Notes: a model not told the origin generated them from the sequence alone. A stretch of DNA of 64,000 nucleotides from Leguminivora glycinivorella (GCF_023078275.1 NC_062971.1:5270001-5334000); one strand, 5' to 3'; counted from the stretch's first letter, positions 24,084 through 35,567 are shown. Made by a program: numbers and translations.

Positions 24084-24668
24084 AAAAACCGGCCAAGAGC
24101 GTGTCGGGCCACGCTCAGTGTAGGGTTCCGTAGTTTTCCGTATTTTTCTCAAAAACTACTGAACCTATCAAGTTCAAAACAATTTTCCTAGAAAGTCTTT
24201 ATAAAGTTCTACTTTTGTGATTTTTTTCATATTTTTTAAACATATGGTTCAAAAGTTAGAGGGGGGACGCACTTTTTTTTCTTTAGGAGCGATTATTTCC
24301 GAAAATATTAATATTATCAAAAAACGATCTTAGTAAACCCTTATTCATTTTTAAATACCTATCCAACAATATATCACACGTTGGGTTTAGAATGAAAAAA
24401 AATATCAGCCCCCACTTTACATGTAGGGGGGGTACCCTAATAAAACATTTTTTTCTATTTTTTATTTTTGCACTTTGTCGGCGTGATTTAAATACATATT
24501 GGTACCAAATTTCAGCTTTCTAGTGCTAACGGTTACTGAGATTATCCGCGGACGGACGGACGGACGGACGGACGGACGGACGGACGGACGGACGGACGGA
24601 CGGACGGACGGACGGACAGACAGACATGGCGAAACTATAAGGGTTCCTAGTTGACTACGGAACCCTAA
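24084..24668 (+). mobile_element. Interspersed repeat with GGAC microsatellite, copy 2
   Basis: Near-identical to 10174-10779 from the AAAAACCGGCCAAGAGCG head to the CTACGGAACCCTAA end. Differences are a few substitutions, small indels in the homopolymers (for example a shorter G run after AAAAGTTAGA) and a 17-unit GGAC tract at 24550-24617. It directly abuts the palindrome at 22490-23945. Confidence 0.8.
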
Positions 24669-24796
24669 AAAGCTCGTGTTATTATTTTGAAGTTTATTAA
24701 TAAACGTTACGAAAATATATGTTTAAGTAAATAAATAATTTTATTTTTAGCAAAGTGCCTTTCTTTTTCTGTATATCTCATGTTAATTTAAGCAAA

Positions 24797-24870
24797 GATT
24801 TCTTTATTATAAATATTATAATAAAAAAAAATTGTTACTTTTCTTAATTATAAATATTATAATAAAAAAA
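24797..24870 (+). repeat. Short direct repeat TTATAAATATTATAATAAAA
   Basis: The word occurs twice, about 50 bases apart, separated by AATTGTTACTTTTCTTAA. A simple AT-rich duplication. Confidence 0.7.
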
Positions 24871-24917
24871 GTAACAGTAAAACAAGAAAAAATACAAAAA
24901 GATATGTCATTCTTGGA

Positions 24918-24990
24918 ATTGGAACCGGGGACCTCACGTTTGCGAATCAGACGGAGTAGCCGCTACACTAACTATCCTCTTACCGATGCT
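24918..24990 (-). mobile_element. tRNA-like SINE head
   Basis: On the minus strand TTAGTGTAGCGGCTAC resembles an A box region and CCCCGGTTCCAATTCC a B box, spaced as in a tRNA. The arms do not close into a good cloverleaf and no 3' CCA context is seen, so it is read as a tRNA-derived SINE or pseudogene. Confidence 0.5.
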
Positions 24991-24999
24991 GACGAAAAA

Positions 25000-25769
25000 A
25001 TGTAACGCTTACACATGTCATTTCCTTGGGGAGGTCCTTTACTCTGATGCGAACTGTACGAAAAATCCCGATTGGTAAAAAAATACTTAATTGTTTTTGT
25101 AAATTTCGGTGTTATATAATGATAATGTTGTATGATCAAGTTCCAAATTTTTAAATATTACGACTTGGGTCATTTAAATGAAATTATTTCGTGAATTGAA
25201 CAATACCATTTGTCGCGAGAGTATAGTAATGCCATCTATTGTTTTACGAGTCAAACATATAAATTGGACTACGGAGTTCCCATTCTTTGTTAGTCTATTT
25301 TCTCTGGTATTGTTTAGCCTGGAAATGTGTTTAAAGTGGAAATTAAAAGACAGCGGTGAAAGGCGCCATTTCGTGAGTAGATTCTATTACTGTGGTATAC
25401 CACAGTAATAGTTAAAGTAGTGATATTAGTTCTTTTTGCTTTATTTTAAGTATATGTGATCAGTTATATAATGTCTTACAGTTGTTTCAATCTTGATCTA
25501 TTCACGCTATCAAAGAACTATTTACGCGGTATGAAAATTATTCAACAAAACCTTAATTTTTAGCAAAAACTTCATGACTGATTTCGTAGTTTCTGTGAAA
25601 ACCGTTAATTTGTCAATTTTTTTAAACATTGACATAAAGTCTGATGTTTACTTACCAGTTATGTAAACTTGGTTTTAATATAAGGTTGCAATATTTTATT
25701 TTGATTTGTAATGAAAATACATCTGTATGACTTTGTTTTTATTGGTCGGAATTAGATTTTATAATACTC
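25000..25769. other. No gene seen
   Basis: A 76-codon plus frame at 25178-25408 has no motif and ends in the inverted word TACTGTGGTATACCACAGTA (25387-25406), itself a perfect 20-bp palindrome. Otherwise AT-rich. Confidence 0.35.
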
Positions 25770-26180
25770 CAATTTATGCCTATTACCGATGGTACGATCA
25801 GATAACCCTCGGTAATAGAATATATAAGAATCTATTACCGATCCATGCAATATTTGTTTGGGTCGGTAATAGGTCCCTATAGAAGTATCTATTACCGAGC
25901 GACATATTAGTCTTGTATCAAAATATGACATTTAGTGTACCGTAAGTACAGATTTCTTAGGTGAAACTGAGTCTTCTGTGGGTATTCATAAAGAAGGATA
26001 GTATAGGTGTATGTATTTGTCATAATTTGTATATTCAACCGTCGGTATTAAGCTCCGAATTTTGAGATGGGTTTCTATTTACCGATGGCAGAAAAACACT
26101 GTCATTCATACCCTCGGTAATGAAATCTCAATTCGCGTTAATAGAACTGCAGCCTGTTCATTACCACGGTAATAGAAAAT
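25770..26180. repeat. Cluster of TATTACCGA / TCGGTAATA motifs
   Basis: The 9-10 base word appears about eight times within 400 bases in both orientations (for example near 25778, 25809, 25839, 25864, 25893, 26114 and 26169), with several pairs forming inverted repeats. The spacers between motifs are not similar, so this is not a simple tandem array. Confidence 0.65.
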
Positions 26181-26867
26181 GTAGGTATGTTGGCTTCAAT
26201 AATCATTTTATGACATATAATAAACTAAAATGATCCAAAAACTCTTCAAAACTAATAGTTCAATAAATACTCTTCCATAAAAAAAATATTTGTGGTCGTT
26301 AATGAGCTTTGATACCCTTAATTTTTTGGAATCTTTTGAAATCTTCCTTAAGTACCACGTTAATAGGCGCCATTACCTTAGGTGTTTTTTCTCCAATTAT
26401 GGACGGCAGTTCTCCAGTAATGGATCCCCTATTATGGACAGTGAAATAAGTTTAAAATTTTACTTTTAAAGCCAACTGATACGCAATGAGTCAATTTTAT
26501 ACACCACAAATACAATTAGTTTGGGTTATTTTAACATAGGATTGTTTCTTGTAAATTTTGGTTTTGTAAATTGTTCCTTGTCCATTATAGGAGGTACGCA
26601 GTTTTTCGGGTCCAGTAATGGACACTCGCAAAATAACGTCATTTCTTTATATCTTTGGAGCAACAAACTAGTATGTTTTATACCTTATCTCATGCTTAAT
26701 GCAGTAAGTAAAACGCATTCAAGATTACACCGTGCGTTATTTTTTTATTATTTTATACATGAACTCAACTCTCTTAGCAACATTACTAAGAATTCGATAT
26801 TTTCTCGAGCATTACGGATTTGATTGAAATAGCTGCCATACAAGACAAACGCATGTCGTAAGCGACA
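26181..26867. other. No gene seen
   Basis: AT-rich. A few CCATTATAGGAG / AATTATGGACGG words echo the preceding motif cluster. A 100-codon plus frame at 26521-26823 has no recognisable domain. Confidence 0.35.
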
Positions 26868-26945
26868 TTCTTGTGGAATGCCTCTCTTTTGCTCTTCCGT
26901 ATTGGCGCGACAGAGCCAAACTGCGTTTCGATCGGCGTCTAGCGT
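26868..26945 (+). repeat. Dispersed repeat (GGCGCGACAGAGCCAAACTG), copy 2
   Basis: Same core as 17500-17575, here followed by CGTTTCGATCGGCGTC. Confidence 0.55.
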
Positions 26946-27213
26946 CAACGATTGTTACAGTTGCTGCCAGGAACTAGTTCTGTTGAGCTTTTGAAACGCT
27001 TTGGTAAGCGATTGGGATTAAAACTCTTGTGTATGTGAGACTGAAATATATACTGCGTGCTCCTCGGAAAGCTAAGTACTCGAAGGTTTGTCACGTTTTT
27101 ACGATTTGTTAACAAAGAGAATAACATTTTAAGATGCCGCTGTCGGATAGTAAAGTAGCAGACTTTTCATACTTTTTGGAAAGGAAACAAGATCTTAGGA
27201 AAATGTATATGTA

Positions 27214-27392
27214 ACTAGCATTTGCCCGCGGCTTCGCTCGCGTTAGAAAGAGACAAAAAGCAGCCTATGTCACTCTCCATCTCTTCAACTGTCTCCACCT
27301 GAAAAATCACGTCAATTCGTCGCTCCGTTTTGCCGTGAAAGACGGACAAACAAACAGACACACACACTTTCCCATTTATAACATTAGTATGG
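27214..27392 (+). mobile_element. Common lepidopteran retroposon fragment
   Basis: The run from ACTAGCATTTGCCCGCGGCT through GCAGCCTATGTCACTCTCCA, AAAGACGGACAAACAAACAG and (CA)n to TTATAACATTAGTATGGAT matches, from memory, a highly abundant lepidopteran interspersed repeat. It is non-coding and probably a SINE or the 3' part of a LINE; which one cannot be settled here. Confidence 0.65.
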
Positions 27393-28536
27393 ATTTCTCT
27401 GCTGGAAATTTTATAGAGCTAGGAAGAGTTACTTAGCTCTCAGAGAAGTCCTTATGCACGTGAAAGTAAAATACCCTTTTTCACTAGACTCACAGCATTT
27501 ATGTCGGATAATATAATCCATAGTTTGTTAGTCACAGAAATACTTAAATTACTATGTTAGAGACATAACACGGTATACACAATTATAAGAAACTACCTAA
27601 CAATAAAGTCAGATCACAGAACTTTATTTATATAGAAGAAACAAGTTCATCTATTTGTATAGGGGCCGAGCGTGTCAAATTTTGTACTGAAGTTGTTTCT
27701 TGCCTGTAATTTTAAATATGTCTCAGTCTCTTGATTGTTCATAATTTTTGTGTTGTTGCAATTGAATATCACGTAACGAGGCATTTTTTATGTTTTGATT
27801 GACTTCAACTTACAAAAATTGACGCCCGAAAGCTGCAAGCTGCGATTAAAGACGGACAACTCAGTGGATTTCACTGAGTTCATTTGACACGCTAAGTAGA
27901 TACGTTTGCTTGATCTATGGTATATATGACATCTGTGAGTCAGATGACCTAACCTACATAACTTATTACCGAAATTTGAATAACACACAACTTCGAACGA
28001 CTACAACTTTCTTAAGCTATGTATGCCACGTGCAGTATTAGATACGAGTAGGTAGGTACTCTTACTAGGTCAATCGGTATAAGAAAAGAACCAAATCCAT
28101 CCTTGGCATTTTCCTAATAGGGCCTCTAATATTATACGCAACAGTAACGCCCCCATACGTCTATCAAGTCACTCTCATCAAATCAAACAACAATACTCAA
28201 CCAATTTACATACCATACAATATAAACCCTTATCACAATAAGTCGAGAGATTTATTTAAAGTAACCTTCCTTACTCGTGATGGTTAATTAAGTTTGATAA
28301 GGTTCCAAAGGATTAAATCGTGATGGTCGGCTGTATGGACCACACAAAAGCATGAAGCCATTGATCAAAATGTAGATCAATTATTATCTACGTCAATGAT
28401 CATTAAGTAATTTTGGAGGTGGAAGTGCTTATTTAAATTAGGAATATTAGCACACTCAATGAAGCCTATCTCGCGGGAAATAATTCGTGTATAGGCGAAT
28501 TTTGGCATAGTTGTAGGGAATGGTGTTCTAATCCAC
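27393..28536. other. No gene seen
   Basis: AT-rich DNA without supportable exon, tandem array or inverted repeat. Confidence 0.4.
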
Positions 28537-29035
28537 ATACTCAAAGTACTGATGGGTAGGGGAGGAGCTAACGGGTGGAGGGGGGTTAAAGGGCCCTTTT
28601 TTTTAGTTTTTCGCGAATAACTCTTAAACTGTGGCACATAGCAAAAAATGTTCTGAAACACAAGTAATCTTCATAAAATTCTCTACAAAAAAGTCTTATA
28701 CACTTTTTATCTGGGACCAATCGTTCATGAGATATGTAAGGGAAAAGATGGACAATAATGGAATAAACTCATTTGTTTATGAACAATACGTTTATTCTTA
28801 TAGAGACGCGGTAGCGTGTCAAGCCAGGATCAAGTAACAAAAGTAGCAAGCAGCACCGTGTGTAATATTACACGAACCGTTTGGAGCCACATTTGACCCC
28901 CTTCTAACTCAAAAACTATTTCACATAAACGTGTTATAATGCAACGTAAAAAGAAATCAACGCGCGTAGCAAAAGTATGAGCTATAAGCGCTCCTCAATA
29001 AGCCCGGTACTAGCAGCCCGCCTTAGTGCGTTTTC

Positions 29036-29136
29036 ACATTATCCGATCCGATATCGGATGTCGGAAGGATTTCAAAGGCAAAAATCCAAGACGGCGCCTT
29101 AAATGTACGGCGGAATCGGATAATATAAAAACGCAT
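29036..29136. mobile_element. PIF/Harbinger-like MITE, left-arm copy
   Basis: Starts GTGCGTTTTCACATTATCCG after TTA and ends ATAATATAAAAACGCAT before TTA, a 3-bp target duplication typical of PIF/Harbinger elements. At 101 bp it lacks part of the interior seen in the mirrored right-arm copy (30014-30150). Confidence 0.75.
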
Positions 29137-29213
29137 TTACCCCGCGCGCAGCCCTTTATAAGCCACCGCGCGGCCGGCGCTCGCTCATCCCAGTCGTCCT
29201 CAAAACGTTGACG

Positions 29214-29216
29214 TAA
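29214..29216. other. Empty target site matching the filled site at 29791-29930
   Basis: The left arm reads ACG-TAA-GACCGCCCC without interruption. The mirrored right-arm position has the MITE 29794-29927 flanked by TTA on both sides. This is the unoccupied counterpart of that insertion. Confidence 0.8.
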
Positions 29217-29793
29217 GACCGCCCCACACAGATGGGGCGCGACCAGATACAGCCCTCACAGCGCCCAGCGCGGAAGGGGCTACTCACACCCCAGCAGGGG
29301 TGTTGAAAGACATTACAGCAGCGCTCGCTCAGTTTGTCTCGCGCAGCGATCCGATCACATTGTAGCTGACTTGACGAGCAAAGCATCACGAACCAACGAC
29401 CCAGTGGCACCTGACTCCATTCTCAAAACTATATTTTGCCGATGCAAGACTGGGTGTGGGGTGCGATGCGGCTGCCGAAAAGCAGGAATTGCCTGATCCA
29501 GTGTCTGTGGTGTATGCTCGGGAGCATGCACTAACGGAGCTCCCATCGAAGTAGAGACGGAAGATAGTTAGGAATTTTATTTATGAATTTATCTCATCAA
29601 AGCAATACTGGGCGGTCGTGATGCTTTGCTCGTCAAGTCAGCTACAATGTGATCGGATCGCTGCGCGAGACAAACTGAGCGAGCGCTGCTGTAATGTCGT
29701 TCAACACCCCTGCTGGGGTGTGAGTAGCTCCTTCCGCGCTGGGCGCTGTGAGGGCTGTATCTGGTCGCGCCCCATCCTTGTGGGGCGGTCTTA

Positions 29794-29927
29794 GTCCGTT
29801 TTCACATTATCCGATCCGATATCGGATGTCGGAAGGATTTCCATAGAAAAAAATTCAATATGGCGCCTGTAATATATGAAATATCGGTCCGACATCCGAT
29901 ATCGGATCGGATAATGTGAAAACGCAC
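29794..29927. mobile_element. PIF/Harbinger-like MITE inserted only in the right arm
   Basis: 134 bp with ends GTCCGTTTTCACATTATCCG and GGATAATGTGAAAACGCAC, flanked by TTA on both sides. Long inverted repeats include the CCGATATCGG core. Absent at the mirrored left-arm site, so it moved in after the inverted duplication formed. Confidence 0.85.
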
Positions 29928-30013
29928 TTACGTCGACGTTTTGAGGACGACTGGTATGAGCGAGCGCCGGCCGCGCGGTGGCTTATAAAGCGCTGCGCGC
30001 GCGCGCGGGATAA

Positions 30014-30150
30014 GTGCGTTTTCACATTATCCGATCCGATATCGGAAGTAGGACCGATATCCCGTAGGTATTTTTAAGGCGCCTTCTTGGATTTTTGCCT
30101 TTGAAATCCTTCCGACATCCGATATCGGATCGGATAATGTGAAAACGCAC
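30014..30150. mobile_element. PIF/Harbinger-like MITE, right-arm copy
   Basis: 137 bp, starting GTGCGTTTTCACATTATCCG and ending GGATAATGTGAAAACGCAC, flanked by TAA on both sides. It is the mirror partner of 29036-29136, so it predates the inverted duplication. Confidence 0.85.
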
Positions 30151-30641
30151 TAAGGCGGGCTGCTAGTACCGGGCTTATTGAGGAGCGCTTATAGCTCATA
30201 CTTTTACTACGCGCGTTGGTTTCTTTTTACGTTGCATTATAACATGTTTATGTGAAGTAGTTTATGAGTTAGAAGGGGGTCAAATGTGGCTCCAAACGGT
30301 TCGTGTAATATTACACACGGTGCTGCTTGCTACTTTTGTTACTTGATCCTGGCTTGACACGCTACCGCGTCTCTATAAGAATAAACGTATTGTTCATAAA
30401 CAAATGAGTTTATTCCATTATTGTCCATCTTTTCCCTTACATATCTCATGAACGATTGGTCCCAGATAAAAAGTGTATAAGACTTTTTTGTAGAGAATTT
30501 TATGAAGATTACTTGTGTTTCAGAACATTTTTTGCTATGTGCCACAGTTTAAGAGTTATTCGCAAAAAACTAAAAAAGGGACCTTTACACCCCCCTCCAC
30601 CCGTTAGCTCCTCCCCTATCCATCAGTACTTTGAGTATATT

Positions 30642-33600
30642 ATGTTTTTCCGGTTAAATGTTATCTCCAGATGAAACATTACTGGTACTTATGGTAAATA
30701 CAGAGGAACACACTTATAATTATCTACGTATATTTAGATTATATCTACTTAGTTATTGAGTTATTAAATTTGTCTTCCCTGTTTCTGATACCGACCTATG
30801 GAGATTACAAACAGAAAACATTTTCAGTCATACGAACACTTAAAAGGCTAACTAATTTATAAACCTTCTTGTGGAAAGAGACGCAAAGAGGCGCCAGCAA
30901 ACATTATAACATTTGGCAGCTAGACCGCACTCCAAGCGATATTCCTTGTACAGTCGCATCCAGTAACATTTACACACGCCAACATAATAATTGAATGTCT
31001 AAATGCGCATTTATTTTTGTTCTGAAAGTGTACATGTACAGTCGCGTTCAGTTACATCTAAAACTCATAACAGAAATATGTTAACGCCTTTTTTTGTTTT
31101 TGTTTTTTTTATTCAACTATTTTACAGGAAACAATTCCGCCAAACTGAGGACTTTAAATGTCCGATACTTTTGTTCGTGTGTCAGTTATATGTAAGGGCC
31201 AGTTACATCAACCGGACAACCACAGGTAACAGACAGAAGTCTGTGAAAATTCCCGAACAAAAAAAATTTGCGAACGCTGAATTCGACAACGGACGGTTTG
31301 GTGCAATGCAACCGACCCTTAATGTGTAGATGTATTACTTGAACTCGACTGTACCAGGTACCTACAATGTTATGAGTAAGGCCCCCTTGGCACCGCCTAC
31401 GCGTTTTGGACCCCACACAAGGCTGGCCATTGTTTGGGCCTGGACATGTGCCCTTGGGTATAGTTCTCGGAAAATAGGAATGTGGGTTAGTGTATATAGT
31501 GACTGGCGACAAAACGCTTGGATGGTGTTTGACACTTGCAATTAAAAATTGGAAATTAGAAGTAGGATTGAAAGTAAAAGTTAATAGGATTAAAATAAAT
31601 GAAGATAGAATCGGAAGGATTGGGTTACTAAGTTCAGTACCCAACAAATATTTTAGTACCCACCTTTGTATCAAATGTATAATCTAAAAAATATGTGACT
31701 TAAATAGAAATTTAATACATGTGTTAAGAAAATGATGTGTGGTGCGAGAAATATAAGATTATATTGGTAGATGGTTAGATAAGAACAAGTTTTTTTCCGC
31801 ACTTCATTTATTTACATTTTAATCCTTAAATTAATGGTATAGGACTATAGACAATCATTAAATTAAAACAACCTTTATTGTTTATCAACATCGATCAATT
31901 ATATAACCGCATCATATAAGTAAGTAACTATGGCCCACCCGTGTGCCAGTTCTTCGCAAGGTGATAAAAAGCATTGTAAACAACCAGGTAAAATAGGATA
32001 GCATCCATGGGATAGCCCTTCACTGCTCGTTAAGGGCTATCCGTCTAGACAGCTTCTAAAATAGCCATTCAAACCTTTCATCGCCACAAAAGGAAGTTAC
32101 GGACGGTTACCGCTTTAAATGCGATGTGTCAACTATTCAAAATAGACGTCGGAGACTCCGCTGCATACGAATAGGACACACTGAATAGTTGTAGCTTGAA
32201 AATACTAGAGAAAAATGTACATTGTTACTGGTAAGGTAGGACTTAGATTACTTTGGATGGTGTGAGGAATTTACTATTTTGTTACTTTAAATAAATTGTT
32301 AGAGCTTAAGACAAGTACGCGACAGAATACATAATCAACTCATTGGCTAATTACTTGTTAAATTACGGAGAAGATAGTAGGTATGAGTTGACTTTTTAGG
32401 TACATTATGTCTTTATTTAAAAGTGCGTTCCATTAGCGATAAGAAAGCATATAGGACTGTTAACATAAAAATATGTAACATAGTGTAGGTACATACCTAC
32501 CAAAAAACATAATTTCTATGGAAGAAATTCTGGAGAACGGCACAGTCAAAGTTAAACCTGATTCTGCCGCCTAATTTCAGCACAACCATACCGTATTACA
32601 GGAAAAGAGGGCACATGGCACCTAATACCTACAGTTAATAACGAGAAGAAAGTTAGTTCCGTGATAGAGAAAAAGAAAGGAGGAATAGAAGGCACCAAAA
32701 AACAATCCTCTTAATATCAATGACTTCATTGTAATCCTTGGAGGATATTTATTTAAGCGCTTTAAGTGCTTCTCAAGGCTCGTCTCCAATATAAGAATAA
32801 CCAAAAAATCTGATACAAACTCACCGCCTCGCTACTTACGTTGGATATCTACTCCCATACATTGCCGACATAGCGCCATAGACCAACAACGAGTAAAAAA
32901 GTAAAAAGTTCATTCATAATCACATTAGCGTCGGTCCCTTTGTGCGTCACGGGGCCCGTGGGTTCGAGGAATGTGCATTCCTTCACGATCGGGTTTTTTA
33001 ACAAATACCAGGGGCGGCTCACTCCGCGATTCCATGGCCGCGCTACAAGTACATGCGGGCGGCCGCGAGTTCGCGGCCTAATCAGGGGTGGCTCGCATTT
33101 TCACGGAACGCTTGTTCGCACTTTCTATTGTTACTATACGTCGCGAGTTTTTTTAAAGGTTAAAAGCGATATCCGCGTGTGGAATGGCTAATAACGCTTA
33201 GTTAAACAAACATTATGAATAAAATAGGACAATCTTACACAGATCTACTATTGATTATGTCATTTATGGCCCACGGAAACGTTCAATCAGGCTTGTGACG
33301 TTGGGATTTAAACTAAAATACTGTATATACCTAGAAAGTACCCAAGACTTGAATATAATACCATAACATTTTATCTGAGTATAATTTTTTTTAATACATA
33401 GGCAACCCTAGCGTCCGACGCTGCGCACGTGCGGCACGTTTCTTTGTAATCATTTTGTAGGTATTTAAAAAGGCGGCATTTCGTGAACTTCAAAGCAGTG
33501 GGCCTTCTGTACTTGTACTATTATATATTCTGTGCAAATACGACCCTTTAGGACTTTCCTCGGGGGTCGGGGTCAGGTAGCGGGTAGCTTTCTTTCGATT

Positions 33601-33782
33601 CAATTTATACCTATTAGCTACGTAATACGATATATTTAATTAATCTACATAACATAAAAACAAGTTGAAATTGGTACACTGAAAAAAACTACCAATTTCT
33701 ATCCACATTAGTATGTGGCGTTAATACTAACTATTGATTTAATAGACATCATCTATTCTACAAATGAAGCTTGGGTCGCACA
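30642..33782. other. No gene proven; one hairpin and one GC-rich patch
   Basis: A clean hairpin lies at 32010-32042. At 33005-33080 there is a GC-rich run (GGGGCGGCTCACTCCGCG, GGCGGCCGCGAGTTCGCGGC), probably a transposon fragment. The 162-codon minus frame at 31186-31674 lies across mixed AT-rich sequence and has no motif. A minus-strand ATG-to-donor stretch at 32830-32880 (ATCCAAC|GTAAGT) is too short to call. Confidence 0.35.
32010..32042. repeat. Perfect 11-bp hairpin
   Basis: GGATAGCCCTT pairs fully with AAGGGCTATCC around an 11-base loop. No T run follows, and it has no adjacent gene. Confidence 0.85.
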
Positions 33783-33963
33783 GCTAAACCACAGTATAAT
33801 AAAGAGTACTATCGTACAATATGGCCACTCCCGCTCCCCGCTGAGAATGTCGCCCACCCACTTTCGGTTACCTCACAGTTCCCGCATGCCAAAAACGCGA
33901 ACAGTCGACCTGTCATATCTCACTTATACAACATAGTACGCGTTCACCTACACGAGCTTAGAC
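33783..33963 (+). repeat. ~190-bp dispersed repeat, copy 2
   Basis: Partner of 21107-21297 in the same orientation, differing by scattered substitutions and 1-2 base indels. Confidence 0.7.
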
Positions 33964-34017
33964 TGTGTGCTAGGAACACGCCTCTTTCATATATTTGATC
34001 GCAAGTGTCCGAGGTGT

Positions 34018-34225
34018 GGCTAAACTGAGGAATGAACTGTCGCCCGCGGTATTTCTAGACCAATAGGTACGACTTTCAAACCTTCAAGAAAAGAGCTTAC
34101 ACCCATCATCAAATGGCCGGCAACCCTCGAACCTTTCCGGTATTTCGGGTGTCCATGGCCGGTAGTTATCGCTTTCCACACAGGCGACCTGTCTGCTCGT
34201 TTGCGTCCTTTCGCATAAAAAAAGA
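34018..34225 (+). mobile_element. LINE 3' end with poly(A)
   Basis: CATCAAATGGCCGGCAACCC, GTGTCCATGGCCGGTAGTTA, TCGCTTTCCACACAGGCGAC and CTGCTCGTTTGC.TCC followed by CATAAAAAAA match, from memory, the 3' untranslated end of an abundant lepidopteran non-LTR element. Only the tail survives. Confidence 0.6.
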
Positions 34226-34769
34226 GTGTACGGAACATGTTACCGATAAGAATAATTTAGTTAACAATCAACTTAATCATATCAAAGATTTCAGATTATA
34301 CCCAAATGTAGAACATCAATTCTTTTGTAATGATACCTATCGATAACTTAGACCAATAGAAAGGCACAGCATGCAGCGTAATACACAAAAAAATAGTAAT
34401 TTACTTATTATCTAATTTTGTAGGTGTTCATTTCCATTAAAACTAAATAGCTTTTTTAATTAGGTATACCTTAGGCTATAGGATCTTAAATGCCGAGTTA
34501 ACTCCTTAAACGACTAATATCACGTGAAAATCCATTTTTACTCGTATTTGGAAAATACACAATAAAAGTAGTCGGGGACTTGTTGGTCCTCGGCCAAAAC
34601 GAAATAGTAACAGGCAATATTTTACAACACATACAAAATACTCGAAACACGTACGAAGTGTCAACACACTCTGTTTAATGTTTCTTATTACCATTCTAAT
34701 CCGTATACCAACTGTAAAAAACCTAGCAATAAAAAGACACTTGTCTTGAATAAAAATAGTTATTTGTTA

Positions 34770-35085
34770 TACAAGGGGGCAAAGTTGTATTTTAACACAC
34801 GAGAAGTAAAATACATTTGCACCCGAGTGTAACACAAAACTTTTCCCTCACTATAGCGAGGAAACTACAACGCAAAAAATGAGTTTATCACTGCTTCCAG
34901 TAGTTCCACAGGTGGTAAATCATCTTTATTACTAGATTCACCTACTTTTATCAATTTTAAAGCAGTTAATTTGACTTTATTCAAGGTCAAATTACTTTAC
35001 CCACTAGTGGATAAAATGCGTTTTTACCCGCTGGTATTAAAGGACAAAACACATGTTTCCGAGCTAATGAGGGGAAAATATATAA
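34770..35085 (+). mobile_element. Dispersed repeat fragment, relative of 46416-46755
   Basis: Shares ordered words with 46416-46755: GGGGCAAAGTTG, ACCCGAGTG.AACACAAAA, TATCAATTTTAAAGC and GTGGATAAAATG. Both look like diverged copies of one repeat. No coding capacity. Confidence 0.45.
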
Positions 35086-35567
35086 TGTAATACGCTAATG
35101 CGAATATTATACCTACCTACTTATAAATTTCATGTTAACCTCTATAGTCCATCGATATTTTGTACTTCCCTAAATATTTCTAAAACAAAGTATAAGCACT
35201 TATTTACTCACCTAATTAAATAATACTTTATCTTATCTTATTTATATCTAATTGCCGCTAGACGCACCTGAAACTGTAACTCATATCTTTTTTCATCGTG
35301 TTTACAACCCAAACAAAATTGAGGTTAATACTTTTACAGAAGCGATTAGCTCCGAACGTGAGTGTAAGCAGAAAATAAAAATAAAAACCTTGAAATGTAA
35401 ATGTGTTTTCGCAAAATGAGTGAGAGTGACGGTTATACCAACATTGACAGGACAAAATTAAATAGTGAAAAAAAAACTGGCCAGTGTTTTTTTTTTCTGA
35501 ATGGACTTGAGGGCGGTGTGTGGACAGTGTTTCCCGCGGAACCAGAGACATTTTTGTCTCATCTAAA

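Larger units (their letters stand above)
28537..30641. mobile_element. 2.1-kb palindrome (foldback) with nested MITEs
   Basis: The left arm (28537-29391) and right arm (29616-30641) are reverse complements around a 224-bp unique centre (29392-29615). Outer ends are ATACTCAAAGTACTGATGG and its complement. Both arms contain the same 68-codon open frame (28631-28837 plus, 30339-30545 minus) with identical translation, so the arms are almost identical and the structure is young or homogenised. The frame resembles no known family and is probably incidental. The size difference between arms comes mainly from MITE content: one MITE in the left arm, two in the right. A TA target duplication is possible at the ends but is not certain. 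Confidence 0.85.

Noticed and set aside
27133..27213. 26-codon plus-strand frame starting MPLSDSKVADF
   Set aside because: Short and ends next to a retroposon without a clear donor; could be chance.
28631..28837. 68-codon frame repeated in both arms of the large palindrome
   Set aside because: Identity follows from the arms being copies; no family resemblance or codon signature.
31186..31674. 162-codon minus-strand open frame
   Set aside because: No domain, no splice context, mixed low-complexity composition; overlapped by comparable frames on the other strand.
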